A DNA stretch of 64,000 bases from JAWWOL01 sp963797535 (GCA_963797535.1 CAWCPQ010000002.1:124001-188000); one strand, 5' to 3'; counted from the first letter of the stretch, positions 24,869 to 35,071 are shown. Notes: a model not told the origin generated them from the sequence alone. Numbers and translations are program-made.

Positions 24869-26232
24869 AAGCGTTCGAACCCCCGGAACCTTTCCCAGTC
24901 GGTGACAGCGGTGTCGTAAGCAGCCAGCTCGATCCTTGCCATCGTGACGTAGTGGTCGACGACGTCGTCACCCAGGGCCGCACGAGCGACCGCGCTGTGC
25001 TCGAACAGCTCGGCCGCCTCGCGCAGCGTCGCAGGCACCCGCGTGCCGTGCGACTCGTAGCCGTTGCCGACGAACTCCGGCTCGAGCGTCAGCCCCTGGT
25101 CGACTCCGTGCAGTCCGGCGGCAATCAGGGCTGCGACCGCGAGGTACTGGTTGACGTCGCCGCCGGGGACCCGGTTCTCGAGCCGCAGCGACTGGCCGTG
25201 GCCAATGACCCGGAGCGCGCACGTCCGGTTGTCGCGGCCCCACGCTACGGCCGTCGGGGCAAAACTGCCTGCAACGTAACGCTTGTACGAGTTGATGTTC
25301 GGAGCGAAGAGCAAGGTGAGCTCGGGCAGGCAGGCGAGCTGCCCGGCCAGGAACTGCTCGAACAACAGCGAGAAGCCGTGCTCGCGATCGCCGGCAAAGA
25401 CCAGTTCACCGTCCTCGCCACGCAGCGACAGGTGGATGTGACACGAGTTGCCCTCGCGCGCGTCGTACTTGGCCATGAAGGTGACGCTCAGGCCTTCCTC
25501 GGCCGCGATCTCCTTGGCGCCGTTCTTGTAGATCCCGTGCTGGTCACACGTCCTCAGAGCCTCCTCGTACTTGAAGGCGATCTCGTGCTGGCCGAAGTTG
25601 CACTCCCCCTTGGCGGACTCCACGGTGAGGCCGGCCCCTGCCATGCTGTTGCGAATCCTGCGCAGCAGGGGCTCAACCCGAGCTGTCCCGAGCAAGGAGT
25701 AGTCGACGTTGTAGAGGTTGGCCGGGGTCATGTCCCGGTAGCCCTTGCGCCAGGCATCCTCGTAGGTGTCCCGGAAGATCATGAACTCGAGCTCTGTCCC
25801 CACGTAGGCGGTCCAGCCCCGTTCGGCCAGCCGTTCGGTCTGCCGTTTCAGGATCTGGCGAGGCGAAGCCGGTACGGGTGTCCCGTCGTGCCAGAGCAGA
25901 TCGGCGATGACCAGTACGGTGCCCGGCTGCCATGGCACGTGCCGCAACGTGGACAGGTCGGGCCTCATGACGAAGTCGCCGTAGCCGCTGTCCCACGACG
26001 ACATCGCATAGCCGTCCACGGTGTTCATGTCGACGTCGACGGCGAGCAGATAGCTGCAGCCTTCAGCGTTGTGCTCGACCGTGTCGTCGAGAAAATGCTG
26101 TGCTGCCATACGTTTTCCTTGCAGCCGCCCCTGCATGTCGGTGATCGCCAGCAGGACCGTGTCGACGCGACCGGCCTCGACGAGCCTGATCAGCTCGTCG
26201 AGGCCGAGGCGCCCTTGAGGTGCGTGAGTCAC
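24865..26232 (-). CDS. Glutamine synthetase-like gamma-glutamyl amine ligase
   Basis: 455 residues of the GS-III/PuuA type. Catalytic-domain motifs include GTELEFMIF, KGECNFGQHEIAFKY, NSCHIHLSL, FAPNINSYKRY and RLENRVPGGDVNQYLA. The adenylylation tyrosine region of true GlnA is absent. Homologues in Streptomyces (GlnA3, GlnA4) join glutamate to polyamines or ethanolamine. The neighbours (permease, aldehyde dehydrogenase, gamma-glutamyl hydrolase) indicate amine catabolism rather than ammonia assimilation. GTGA overlaps join it to the genes on both sides. Confidence 0.85.
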   Translation of the reverse strand: MTHAPQGRLGLDELIRLVEAGRVDTVLLAITDMQGRLQGKRMAAQHFLDDTVEHNAEGCSYLLAVDVDMNTVDGYAMSSWDSGYGDFVMRPDLSTLRHVPWQPGTVLVIADLLWHDGTPVPASPRQILKRQTERLAERGWTAYVGTELEFMIFRDTYEDAWRKGYRDMTPANLYNVDYSLLGTARVEPLLRRIRNSMAGAGLTVESAKGECNFGQHEIAFKYEEALRTCDQHGIYKNGAKEIAAEEGLSVTFMAKYDAREGNSCHIHLSLRGEDGELVFAGDREHGFSLLFEQFLAGQLACLPELTLLFAPNINSYKRYVAGSFAPTAVAWGRDNRTCALRVIGHGQSLRLENRVPGGDVNQYLAVAALIAAGLHGVDQGLTLEPEFVGNGYESHGTRVPATLREAAELFEHSAVARAALGDDVVDHYVTMARIELAAYDTAVTDWERFRGFERL

Positions 26233-27797
26233 AGCGTCAGTTCACGCTCGATAGCGGCCAGCTCCTCGGCGGAACCCTGAACGACTGGCCCCTTGAACCA
26301 CTTCCTGGCCGAGACCATCCAGTAGATGCCGGCGAAACCGATCACGGCCAGCACCGCGATGGGGGCGAAGTTAAACGTGTTGACGGTGATCGGCGAGAAC
26401 TGCGGGCCGAGCAACGGGACGCAGATGATGACGACCCAGATGATGGCCAGCCAGCCGATGATGGCGCTCTTGCCGCCGAGATTCCACGGCCCCGGCTCGA
26501 AGTTCGAACCGCGCATGCGGCGCAGCAGAACCGGGATCACATAGGAGATGTAGAGGCCGACCACCGCGACGGACACGATCGCAAAGAACGCCACCGCATA
26601 GCCCTTGTGGGTGTAGAGCGAGGGGAGGCCGAGGATGAAGGCGCCAACGACCGCGAACCAGATGCCGTTGGTGGGCGTCCGGGTGCGGTGGTTGATCCGG
26701 TGCCAGTACTTGGAGCCGGGGATCGCACCGTCGCGGGAGAACGCGTAGATCATCCGTGAGTTGGCGGTGACGGATGCTGCGCCGCAGAAGAACTGCGCCA
26801 CGAGCACGACCACCATCAGGAACTCGGCGGCGTGCCGGCCGATGCTGTCGACCCAGATCTGCGCCGCCGCCGGGACACCCAAGTTGGCCGCTGCGGTGTA
26901 CTGGTCGCCACCAATGGCGTACGGGATGGCGTAGGTCAGACCGATCATCAGCACGAAACCTGCCACCACCGAGACCCAGATCGAGGTCATGATGCCGCGT
27001 GGGCCGCTGACCGCAGCGTCGCGCGTCTCCTCGGTCATATGAGCCGACGCGTCGAACCCAGTGATCGTGTACTGCGCGAGCATCATGCCGACGAGTGCCA
27101 CCCAAACGATCTTGCCCTGGAAGCCCCAACCGAGCCCGTTGTAGTAGGCGGTGAACGTCGACTTGATCGACTGGTGGTGGTCGGGCAGCGTGAACAGCAC
27201 GATGACGACGACCGCGACACCGATCAGGTGCCACCACACACTGATGTTGTTGATCTTGGCGATGACGTTGACGCCCATCGTGTTGATCGCACCGTGCAGC
27301 ACCAGAATGACCGTGTAGATCAGGAAAAGGCTGCGGGGGTGCGCCTGGTAGTTGGTCACCAGGGACAGGAAGAAGCCGAAGAAGGTGGCCAGACCGAAGT
27401 CGATCGACGCGGTGACGGCCACCTGGCCGAGCAGGTTGAACCAGCCGGTGAACCAGGACCAGATCGGCGCCCGACCCTCAGGTGCGAGCTTGGCCGCCCA
27501 GTAGTACAACCCACCGGCAGTGGGATAGCTCGAGCACACTTCGGCCATCGCAGCGCCCACCAGGCAGCACATGCCGCCGACGAACAGCCAGCCCCAGATG
27601 ATGACGCGCGGACCGCCGCCCACCATGCCGAGGTAGTAGGTCGTGATGCCGCCGGTCAGGATCGAAATGATCGTGAACGAGACGGCGAAGTTGGAGAACC
27701 AGCCCATTCCCCGGTGCAGCTCTTGCGCATAGCCCAACTCGTGGAGCCTGGTCTCGTCAGCCGTTGCGGTGCTAGCGGGGTCTTGAGTCGTCGCCAT
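26229..27797 (-). CDS. APC-family amino acid/amine permease
   Basis: 522 residues from the ATG at 27797, which follows GGAGG with good spacing. About 12 hydrophobic helices are visible. The start of TM1 (FSNFAVSFTIISILTGGITT) and FDASAHMTEETRDA are typical of the GABA/ethanolamine-type APC permeases. It is the first gene of the gamma-glutamylation operon and should import its amine substrate. A promoter with TTGACA lies upstream. Confidence 0.87.
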   Translation of the reverse strand: MATTQDPASTATADETRLHELGYAQELHRGMGWFSNFAVSFTIISILTGGITTYYLGMVGGGPRVIIWGWLFVGGMCCLVGAAMAEVCSSYPTAGGLYYWAAKLAPEGRAPIWSWFTGWFNLLGQVAVTASIDFGLATFFGFFLSLVTNYQAHPRSLFLIYTVILVLHGAINTMGVNVIAKINNISVWWHLIGVAVVVIVLFTLPDHHQSIKSTFTAYYNGLGWGFQGKIVWVALVGMMLAQYTITGFDASAHMTEETRDAAVSGPRGIMTSIWVSVVAGFVLMIGLTYAIPYAIGGDQYTAAANLGVPAAAQIWVDSIGRHAAEFLMVVVLVAQFFCGAASVTANSRMIYAFSRDGAIPGSKYWHRINHRTRTPTNGIWFAVVGAFILGLPSLYTHKGYAVAFFAIVSVAVVGLYISYVIPVLLRRMRGSNFEPGPWNLGGKSAIIGWLAIIWVVIICVPLLGPQFSPITVNTFNFAPIAVLAVIGFAGIYWMVSARKWFKGPVVQGSAEELAAIERELTL

Positions 27798-27871
27798 GCA
27801 GTCAACCTCCGGGGAGACGTGCGGCAACGGCGGTGGCCTGTAGCCGTCGCCGGTCCCCCCGGTACGGGTTG

Positions 27872-27900
27872 ATCGTCTGCGCACTCAGCCTCGCTGTCAA
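27872..27900 (-). promoter_or_regulatory. Promoter of the permease/ligase operon
   Basis: Minus strand: -35 TTGACA (27895-27900), a 17-nt spacer, then GACGAT (27872-27877). The start codon lies 75 nt downstream. Confidence 0.5.
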
Positions 27901-27907
27901 CGACTGT

Positions 27908-27940
27908 TTTCGTCGTCACGGAGCGGTAATCACGACGAAA
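27908..27940. other. Inverted repeat at the end of mutT
   Basis: TTTCGTCGT (27908-27916) and ACGACGAAA (27932-27940) are perfect 9-bp arms separated by 15 nt, overlapping the mutT stop. It could be the mutT terminator or an operator for the permease promoter, which lies just beyond. Confidence 0.4.
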
Positions 27941-28319
27941 TCCGCAACAGCGCTCCCAACGGGATCAGGACTGGACGGTTGGTGTCCAACCAGGGCAGAC
28001 TGGCGAGCTCGTCAGCGGCGACCCAGCGAAGTCGACGGTGCTCGAGCGCATCCGGCTCGCCAGCGACGACGCGCGCCCCATAGATCCGCAGCACTGCGCC
28101 GCCGGCCGTCACCAGGTCGCCGCCGATGCGCTCGCCCACCACGATCTCGACGCCGAGCTCTTCCCTGCACTCTCGTACGAGGGCCTCCTGCTCGCTCTCT
28201 CCGTCCTCGACCTTGCCGCCGGGGAACTCCCATCGCCCTGCCAGCTCGGCCGGCGTCGCGCGCTCACCAGCGAGCACGCGGCCGCCGTCGATCAGGGCCG
28301 CCCCGACGACAACCTTCAC
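27930..28319 (-). CDS. mutT: NUDIX hydrolase, MutT type
   Basis: 129 residues. The full Nudix box is present: GGKVEDGESEQEALVREC followed by REELGV, around residues 33-57. WEFPGGK before it and the ending RPVLIPLGALL match the MutT/8-oxo-dGTPase group, which cleans oxidised nucleotides from the pool. Start is GTG. It immediately follows the aldo/keto reductase gene and is likely cotranscribed with it. Confidence 0.82.
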   Translation of the reverse strand: MKVVVGAALIDGGRVLAGERATPAELAGRWEFPGGKVEDGESEQEALVRECREELGVEIVVGERIGGDLVTAGGAVLRIYGARVVAGEPDALEHRRLRWVAADELASLPWLDTNRPVLIPLGALLRISS

Positions 28320-29177
28320 TCAGGAGGTCGCGGCGCTGAGGTCGGCAACCTGCTCGTTGGTAAGGGTCACGCCGACCGCCTCGCAGTTCTCCTCGAGGTG
28401 CGCGACGCTCGACGTGCCGGGGATCGGCAGCATGACGTCGGACCGGGCGAGCAACCAGGCCAACGAGACCTGGGCCGCCGTGGCGCCGGTCGCCTTGACG
28501 ACCTGGTCGACGGGACCGCCGGGGCGCGCGAGGTCGCCGTTGGCGATCGGGAACCACGGGATGAAACCGATGCCGCGGCTGTCGCAGTAGTCGAGGACGT
28601 CCTCGGACTGGCGGGTGGTCAGGTTGTAGAGGTTCTGGACGCTGACGATCTCGGCGACCTTGGCGGCCGCCTCGATCTGGTCGGTCGACACCTCGGAGAG
28701 CCCGATCATCCCGATCTTGCCCTCGGTCTGCAGGTCCTTGAGCACGCCCACCTGATCCTCGAGCGGGAAGTTCGGGTCCACGCGGTGCAGCTGGAACAGC
28801 TCGATCTGCTCGAGGCCGAGCCGACGCAGGCTCATCTCGCACTCCTGGCGCAGGTATTCCGGCTGCCCGCACACCGACCAGACGCCCGGACCCGTGCGCA
28901 GGAAACCGGCCTTGGTGGCAACCAGGACCTGCTCCGGGTACGGGAGCAGCGCCTCGGCGATGATCTCCTCGCTGAAGTACGGGCCGTAGGAGTTGGCCGT
29001 GTCGATGAAGTCGACACCGAGCTCGACGGCGCGTCGTACAACGGCAACAGCCTCAGCCCGGTCCCGCGGCGGACCCCAGACGCCGGGTCCGGTCAGCTGC
29101 ATCGCCCCGTAGCCGAGCCGGTGCACGGTGCGGCCGCCGGCGAAGGTGAACGTGGACGAGTCAGTGATCGTGGTCAT
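28320..29177 (-). CDS. Aldo/keto reductase
   Basis: 285 residues from the ATG at 29177, preceded by GGAGGATCC. The AKR barrel has the catalytic set D-Y-K-H: DTANSYG near 50, then ATKAGF near 80, and FQLHRVDP near 115. LSEVS and LLARSDVMLPIPGTSSVAHL are the NADPH-binding C-terminal part. It resembles Gram-positive oxidoreductases of unknown carbonyl substrate. Confidence 0.87.
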   Translation of the reverse strand: MTTITDSSTFTFAGGRTVHRLGYGAMQLTGPGVWGPPRDRAEAVAVVRRAVELGVDFIDTANSYGPYFSEEIIAEALLPYPEQVLVATKAGFLRTGPGVWSVCGQPEYLRQECEMSLRRLGLEQIELFQLHRVDPNFPLEDQVGVLKDLQTEGKIGMIGLSEVSTDQIEAAAKVAEIVSVQNLYNLTTRQSEDVLDYCDSRGIGFIPWFPIANGDLARPGGPVDQVVKATGATAAQVSLAWLLARSDVMLPIPGTSSVAHLEENCEAVGVTLTNEQVADLSAATS

Positions 29178-29240
29178 GGATCCTCCGGGAGTGACGTGGT
29201 CGGTTCTCACGCCAACCTCGAACCCATCGGCTCGATTCCG

Positions 29241-29885
29241 TCAGACGAAGTGGTCCTTGGTCGATGGCAGCCACAGCACGACGGCGGGCAGCGCACTGGC
29301 GACCGCCAGCCCGACCAGCAAGAGCTCGGCGACGCCCACGATCGGGCCCAGGCCCACACCCGCGGCAAACGTGCTCTTGGTAGCGATGCTCACCAGTCCG
29401 TGCAGCCAGTACAGCGTCCAGCCGCCACACACGAGCGACGTGGCGATCCGGGCTACCGGGTTGCCTTGGCGCAGGAAGTAGGCCAGTCCCAGGTCGACCA
29501 CGCCACAGAATCCCCAGACCAGGGCGTAGCTGCCCAGATGGGGGCTGGAGCTGCCATCACCTGCGCCGCTGGAGACGCCGCCGACGAGGGAGCTCAGTGA
29601 GCTGATCGCGGCAGCCACGTACAGCCCGACCGCCGCGAAGACCACGAGCAGGGTGCAGGCCACGATCACCAGCTCCGGCGTCCGCCCACCGACCGAGGCC
29701 TGGCGGTACGGGGTTGACGGCGGCGGGGTGCCGAAGCCGGCGGCGGGGGCGCCGTAACCCGGGTAGCTCATCGTCGGTGAGGGCGTGGCAGGAGCCGAGA
29801 CGGCGTAGCCGTACTGCGGTGCCGGCGGAGGCGACGAAGGCGCTCCGAAGAACTCGCCGGCGCCCGGCGGTGGCGGAATGGACAT
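29241..29885 (-). CDS. Pro/Gly-rich membrane protein, unknown function
   Basis: 214 residues; ATG with GAGGGGGC upstream. Residues 1-65 are Pro/Gly/Tyr-rich and probably disordered in the cytosol. About four membrane helices follow between 72 and 205. This layout is common in actinobacterial membrane proteins of unknown function. It lies 63 nt upstream of the aldo/keto reductase on the same strand. Confidence 0.6.
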   Translation of the reverse strand: MSIPPPPGAGEFFGAPSSPPPAPQYGYAVSAPATPSPTMSYPGYGAPAAGFGTPPPSTPYRQASVGGRTPELVIVACTLLVVFAAVGLYVAAAISSLSSLVGGVSSGAGDGSSSPHLGSYALVWGFCGVVDLGLAYFLRQGNPVARIATSLVCGGWTLYWLHGLVSIATKSTFAAGVGLGPIVGVAELLLVGLAVASALPAVVLWLPSTKDHFV

Positions 29886-29966
29886 GGTTGGCTGCCCCCT
29901 CGACGCCGGACGGTCCGCCGTCAGGCTCGAGATATCGACACCAAGATCGTGAACCTGAAGGCGCGC

Positions 29967-31643
<1,677 letters not shown>

Positions 31644-31650
31644 GTCCCTC

Positions 31651-31656
31651 ACGCTA
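31651..31656 (-). promoter_or_regulatory. -10 box of the GH13 gene (leaderless)
   Basis: TAGCGT on the minus strand ends 7 nt before the ATG. The terminator at 31680-31714 lies just upstream, so this gene needs its own promoter. Confidence 0.4.
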
Positions 31657-31679
31657 GACCCGAGAATCCCGCGAACACG

Positions 31680-31714
31680 ACGAGACCCGGCGCGCAATGC
31701 GCACCGGGTCTCGT
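31680..31714 (-). terminator. Strong intrinsic-type hairpin after the 11-codon ORF
   Basis: ACGAGACCCGG (31680-31690) pairs perfectly with CCGGGTCTCGT (31704-31714). The loop contains a further GCGC-AAT-GCGC stem. It follows the tiny ORF by 24 nt and separates it from the GH13 gene. No U tract follows. Confidence 0.75.
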
Positions 31715-31738
31715 TCACGTTTGTGGTCCTACGGGGAC

Positions 31739-31774
31739 TCAGTCGTCCCAGGGGCCGTAGTCGGGGTCATGCAT
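31739..31774 (-). CDS. Eleven-residue ORF (MHDPDYGPWDD)
   Basis: ATG at 31774 reads MHDPDYGPWDD and stops. It is preceded by AAGGAG with a 6-nt spacer, one of the best ribosome-binding sites in the window, and followed by the strong hairpin at 31680-31714. The next gene upstream ends in its own hairpin at 31896-31915, so this looks like an independent transcription unit about 100 nt long. The peptide is very acidic with aromatic and proline residues and no signal sequence. It does not look like a leader for GH13, because a terminator and a separate promoter intervene. Function unknown; a chance ORF cannot be excluded. Confidence 0.5.
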   Translation of the reverse strand: MHDPDYGPWDD

Positions 31775-31895
31775 GGCTTGCTCCTTATCAATGGTGCTGG
31801 TCTGTGGGTGCGTCGCTGGCTGTTATCGCGACCACCGGGCGGCGCTTGTCTGCAGCACGCCCTCGGGAAAGTTCTCGGCAGCTCGGCCGGAACCT

Positions 31896-31915
31896 TGAGG
31901 CCAAGTGTGGCCTCA
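31896..31915 (-). terminator. Hairpin at the end of the zinc-ribbon-like gene
   Basis: TGAGGCCA (31896-31903) and TGGCCTCA (31908-31915) form a perfect 8-bp stem with a 4-nt loop overlapping the TGA stop codon. Confidence 0.6.
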
Positions 31916-32209
31916 CGCCTCCTGCAACGTTCGCTCGACCGGATCGTATTCCGGCAAAGTGATGATGAGAGGCGCTGCTACGGGCTCGGTAGACCCGTCG
32001 AACCAGCCGTCGAGCGGCTGGCGCGTCAGACAAGCATTGCACATGGCGAACTGGTCGAGGCAGTACGCAGGCGGACCCCAGCGCAGAAAGCGCCGGACTC
32101 CACTGCGAACCAGGCTGTGAACCTGGGGGGTGCCGCACTGGTTGCACGAGCGGCGTCGGGCGGACAGGACCGTGCCGACCCTGGCCTGCTGCAGAACTCG
32201 TTGCTTCAT
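31913..32209 (-). CDS. Small cysteine-rich, zinc-ribbon-like protein
   Basis: 98 residues from the ATG at 32209; a longer frame exists upstream but lacks a better start. Two CxxC knuckles (CNQC near residue 23 and CNAC near 55), with a nearby His and another Cys (AYCLDQF), suggest a zinc-bound fold. The rest is basic at the N-terminus and ends in an acidic, hydrophobic tail (LIITLPEYDPVERTLQEA). No family was recognised. The stop lies inside a terminator hairpin. The tiny MHDPDYGPWDD ORF follows on the same strand. Confidence 0.5.
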   Translation of the reverse strand: MKQRVLQQARVGTVLSARRRSCNQCGTPQVHSLVRSGVRRFLRWGPPAYCLDQFAMCNACLTRQPLDGWFDGSTEPVAAPLIITLPEYDPVERTLQEA

Positions 32210-32331
32210 GTCCAAGACGCTAAGCAGCAGGTGTTGCCGACTCGTGACATGCAGGTTGGCGGCTGATGAAGTCCAGGGATCGAACCGTTGACCGCTGGGC
32301 GACATCCATGTAACCGGGGCTCGGCCTTCGG

Positions 32332-32922
32332 CTAGCCGGGACGCACGTCCAGACCGCGGATCGTGGCGAGCACAACGGCCTGCTCAGCCGTGATGACGGC
32401 GCCGCGCAGGACGACGGTCTCGACGTCGAACGAGGACAGGTCGCTGCCACGCAGGTCGGCGCCCGTGAAGTCAGCCCTGCCGGTCCAGGCGCCGGACAGA
32501 TCGAGGTCCCGCATCGATGCACCCTTGGCCACAACGCTGCTGATGTCCGCCTCACGCATCCGGGCACCACTGAAGTCCGCCTGGGCCAGGTCCGCGCCGG
32601 CCAGACCGACGAACGACCAGTCGCCACCGACGACTTTGGTGAGGGCGAAGGTGCAGCGCTGAAACTTGCTGCCGACCAGCTTGCAGCGGGTGAAGGTGGC
32701 GTCGAAGAACGAGCAACCGGCGAAAGTGCAGTTGATGAAGGCGGCGTCCGAGTGCCGGGACACGTTGAACTTCACATTACGGAAGGTGCAGTCGGTGAAG
32801 ACCATCCCGACGTTGTCCCAGTCCATCATGTCGACATCGAGGAAGGTCGCGCTCTCGTACGCGAGAACGTCCGGATCCCTTGCGTCCCAGTCACTCTCGC
32901 GCATGGCTGGTGAGCTGTTCAT
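32332..32922 (-). CDS. Pentapeptide-repeat protein
   Basis: 196 residues made mostly of A(D/N)LxX-type pentads, such as FTDCTFRNVKF, FINCTFAGCSFFDATF, LAGADLAQADFSGARMREAD and ADFTGADLRGSDLSSF. This predicts a right-handed quadrilateral beta helix. Such proteins can mimic DNA (MfpA/Qnr, gyrase protection), but many have no known role. There is no signal peptide. The start overlaps the stop of the BrkB-like gene (ATGA), so the two are coupled. Confidence 0.85.
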   Translation of the reverse strand: MNSSPAMRESDWDARDPDVLAYESATFLDVDMMDWDNVGMVFTDCTFRNVKFNVSRHSDAAFINCTFAGCSFFDATFTRCKLVGSKFQRCTFALTKVVGGDWSFVGLAGADLAQADFSGARMREADISSVVAKGASMRDLDLSGAWTGRADFTGADLRGSDLSSFDVETVVLRGAVITAEQAVVLATIRGLDVRPG

Positions 32923-33887
32923 TGCAGCTGGGAGAACGACATCGGACCCAGCTCAGGGTTGAGCCGCTTGTGCCGGGCATGGAACGTGGCGTCCACCGCG
33001 ATGGAGGCCAGCAACAACCGGGACACCAGGTAGGCCCAGAGCAGGATGGTTGCGGCGATCCCCAGTGGGCCGTACAAGTTGGACGAGCTGCTGATCCGTG
33101 GCGAGATGTAGTAGATGGTGATCAGGTGCAGGACCTCGGCACCGAGCCCGACCACCACGGCGCCGGGCAGCAGTCCCCACCAGGGCAGGTCGTCCGGGTG
33201 CGGCAGCCAGCCGGACACGACCCACCACACGCCGCCCCAGATCAACGCGACGGACAATGTCGCCGCAATGCCGATACCGGGCGAGTTCTTGCGAATCCAG
33301 CCGGCCACAACGATCAGGGCGAGGCAGGTAAAGATGACGGCGATCGTGATCAACCGGCCCATCACCTGGTTGCGCAGCTTACGAATGGGCTGACGCCAGG
33401 TGAGGGACACGGCCACCCGGATGGTCTTGATCAGCGCCCCGGATGCCATGAACAGCAGCAACGCCCCGATGAGTACGGCGTACCAGCGGGAGTGGTGGGC
33501 CTGTTCCGACGCCTGGTCGATGGTGTGTGCGGTCACGGCACCGAGCCCGGCGTTCTTGGCGTCCTCGCCGCTGCTGGAGTCGAACCCCGAGAGGCCCACC
33601 AGCAGCAGTACGGCCGGGAGCACCCAGAGGAACAACCGGAAGGCCAACGCGCCGGCCATCAAGGCCCCGCCCGTAGCGATGTCGTGCTCGGAGATGGACA
33701 GCGCCAGGTCGACGGAGGCGTGGTCGTCCCTCGACGCGATCAGCTGGTCACGAGCGAGCTTGGCCCGAGCCGCCGCGGCCTTGGTACGGCTGAGCTCCTT
33801 GGCGTTTGCGGCCTGATCGGCCGCGCTCGCGCCCTGGGCCGGACTCGGCTCCGGTACGGACTCCGCCGGCGGTTCCTCGGAGCTCAT
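32919..33887 (-). CDS. YihY/BrkB family inner-membrane protein
   Basis: 322 residues. A charged N-terminal tail of about 45 residues precedes six hydrophobic segments. GGALMAGALAFRLFLWVLPAV, followed by GLSG, is the typical first helix of the YihY/BrkB family, and LGAEVLHLITIYYISPRI with YGPLGIAATILLWAYL close the domain. The family is not RNase BN; function is unclear (possibly transport). ATG preceded by GAGGAAG. Coupled to the pentapeptide-repeat gene. Confidence 0.85.
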   Translation of the reverse strand: MSSEEPPAESVPEPSPAQGASAADQAANAKELSRTKAAAARAKLARDQLIASRDDHASVDLALSISEHDIATGGALMAGALAFRLFLWVLPAVLLLVGLSGFDSSSGEDAKNAGLGAVTAHTIDQASEQAHHSRWYAVLIGALLLFMASGALIKTIRVAVSLTWRQPIRKLRNQVMGRLITIAVIFTCLALIVVAGWIRKNSPGIGIAATLSVALIWGGVWWVVSGWLPHPDDLPWWGLLPGAVVVGLGAEVLHLITIYYISPRISSSSNLYGPLGIAATILLWAYLVSRLLLASIAVDATFHARHKRLNPELGPMSFSQLQ

Positions 33888-33953
33888 GAGACGGACTTCC
33901 TCAAGACGGTGACCACAGGGCCACGATCAAGGGCTAGCGGGACGGTAACGATC

Positions 33954-34442
33954 TCATGCCTCCGCAAAGGCCTCACGAAGTGTCTGCTCCTGGTCCGCCG
34001 ACAGGTTGGTGTAGAGCAGCTCCACCTGCTGTTCCCCCAGTGCCTCGTACACCTTCTCGATCGCCGCATGGCCCGTGAGTAGAAACAGCGCCGACGAACC
34101 GGGAGTCACCTGTTCTCGCACCTTGCGGATGAACTCGTCGTCGATGCCGACGTCGGTGAGCGACCCGGCGAGGGCCCCGGTCGCGGCCCCCAGCGCTGCA
34201 CCGAGCAGCGGAACGAAGAAGAGCAGACCGAACAGGAAGCCCCAGAAGACGCCACCCAGGGCTCCCGCGCGCGCGGTCGAGTGCAGCTGGCTGGTTCTGG
34301 GCTTCTTGGCTCCGACCGGCCAGCTCACGACCGCCCCGTCGTACACCTCGATGTGGCCGTGGCTCTCCAGGTCCGTCAGCGTCTTCAGGTTGGCTGCCGC
34401 TTGGTCAGGGTCCGCGTACTTCCAGACGGTCAGGGTTCCCAT
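33954..34442 (-). CDS. DUF1269 domain membrane-associated protein
   Basis: 162 residues from the ATG at 34442, preceded by GAAGGGA. The N-terminal ferredoxin-like part (LTVWKYADPDQAAANLKTL) is followed by a glycine-rich hydrophobic hairpin (ALGGVFWGFLFGLLFFVPLL, then GAALGAATGALAGSLTDVGI) and by SSALFLLTGHA and LYTNLS. This order defines DUF1269 proteins, which are often stress-induced in actinobacteria; the role is unknown. It is 66 nt upstream of the BrkB-like gene. Confidence 0.82.
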   Translation of the reverse strand: MGTLTVWKYADPDQAAANLKTLTDLESHGHIEVYDGAVVSWPVGAKKPRTSQLHSTARAGALGGVFWGFLFGLLFFVPLLGAALGAATGALAGSLTDVGIDDEFIRKVREQVTPGSSALFLLTGHAAIEKVYEALGEQQVELLYTNLSADQEQTLREAFAEA

Positions 34443-34720
34443 CGCGTATCCCTTCGACGCGTGGCCGCGTGCCGGACTGCCTGCCTGCCGGACCACGCTC
34501 ATCCCCCACGGCACTCCCGCTAACCGTAAGGCGGTGCCGCGCCGAGCAGGATCACCCGTTGCGGATGAGCGCCGGATGGCCGGCCCGGCCAGGGGGCCAC
34601 GCGTCCGCGACGGTAGGTGGTGGTCGCAGTTCCGGCCACTCATCCCGATGTGGTGAGGCGCGAAGGTGCCGCGAGGTCGATGCTGAGGTTGTCATCGAAC
34701 CCACACCTGCGGAGGTCACC

Positions 34721-34978
34721 GTGGCCCGTGCCGCTTATGAGATCCGGGTGTCCGGGACGTTGGGACCTGCCGCGAGAGAGGCCTTCAGCGGACTGTCCAT
34801 CGACACCGAACCCACGTCCACGGTCCTGTCCGCCGACATGGACCAGGCCGCGCTGCACGGCTTGCTGGATCGGGTACGAGCACTCGGCCTGGAGCTGGTC
34901 GACATCCGTCGGGTACGCCAGGCCCGACCCCCGGCGACCGACCAGATCACAAATGTGTCCGGACCCCAGGTTGGCTAA
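34721..34978 (+). CDS. Small hypothetical protein preceding the LuxR regulator
   Basis: 85 residues from the GTG at 34721, which has GGAGG five nt upstream. The frame is longer to the left, but only this start has a ribosome-binding site. The sequence alternates strands and helices (YEIRVSGTLGPAAREAFSGL, then TVLSADMDQAALHGLLDRVR), like a small ACT/ferredoxin-like fold. It lies 212 nt upstream of a MalT-like regulator in the same direction. No family function is known. The 278 nt before it hold no supported gene. Confidence 0.65.
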   Translation: MARAAYEIRVSGTLGPAAREAFSGLSIDTEPTSTVLSADMDQAALHGLLDRVRALGLELVDIRRVRQARPPATDQITNVSGPQVG

Positions 34979-35071
34979 AGGTTGGACCGTTCCACTGAAT
35001 GTCGACGCACCGTTATCGACGGGTCACTGAGCGCGGGATTTTGCCGCTCGAACGCCCGGATCCACGGCTGC

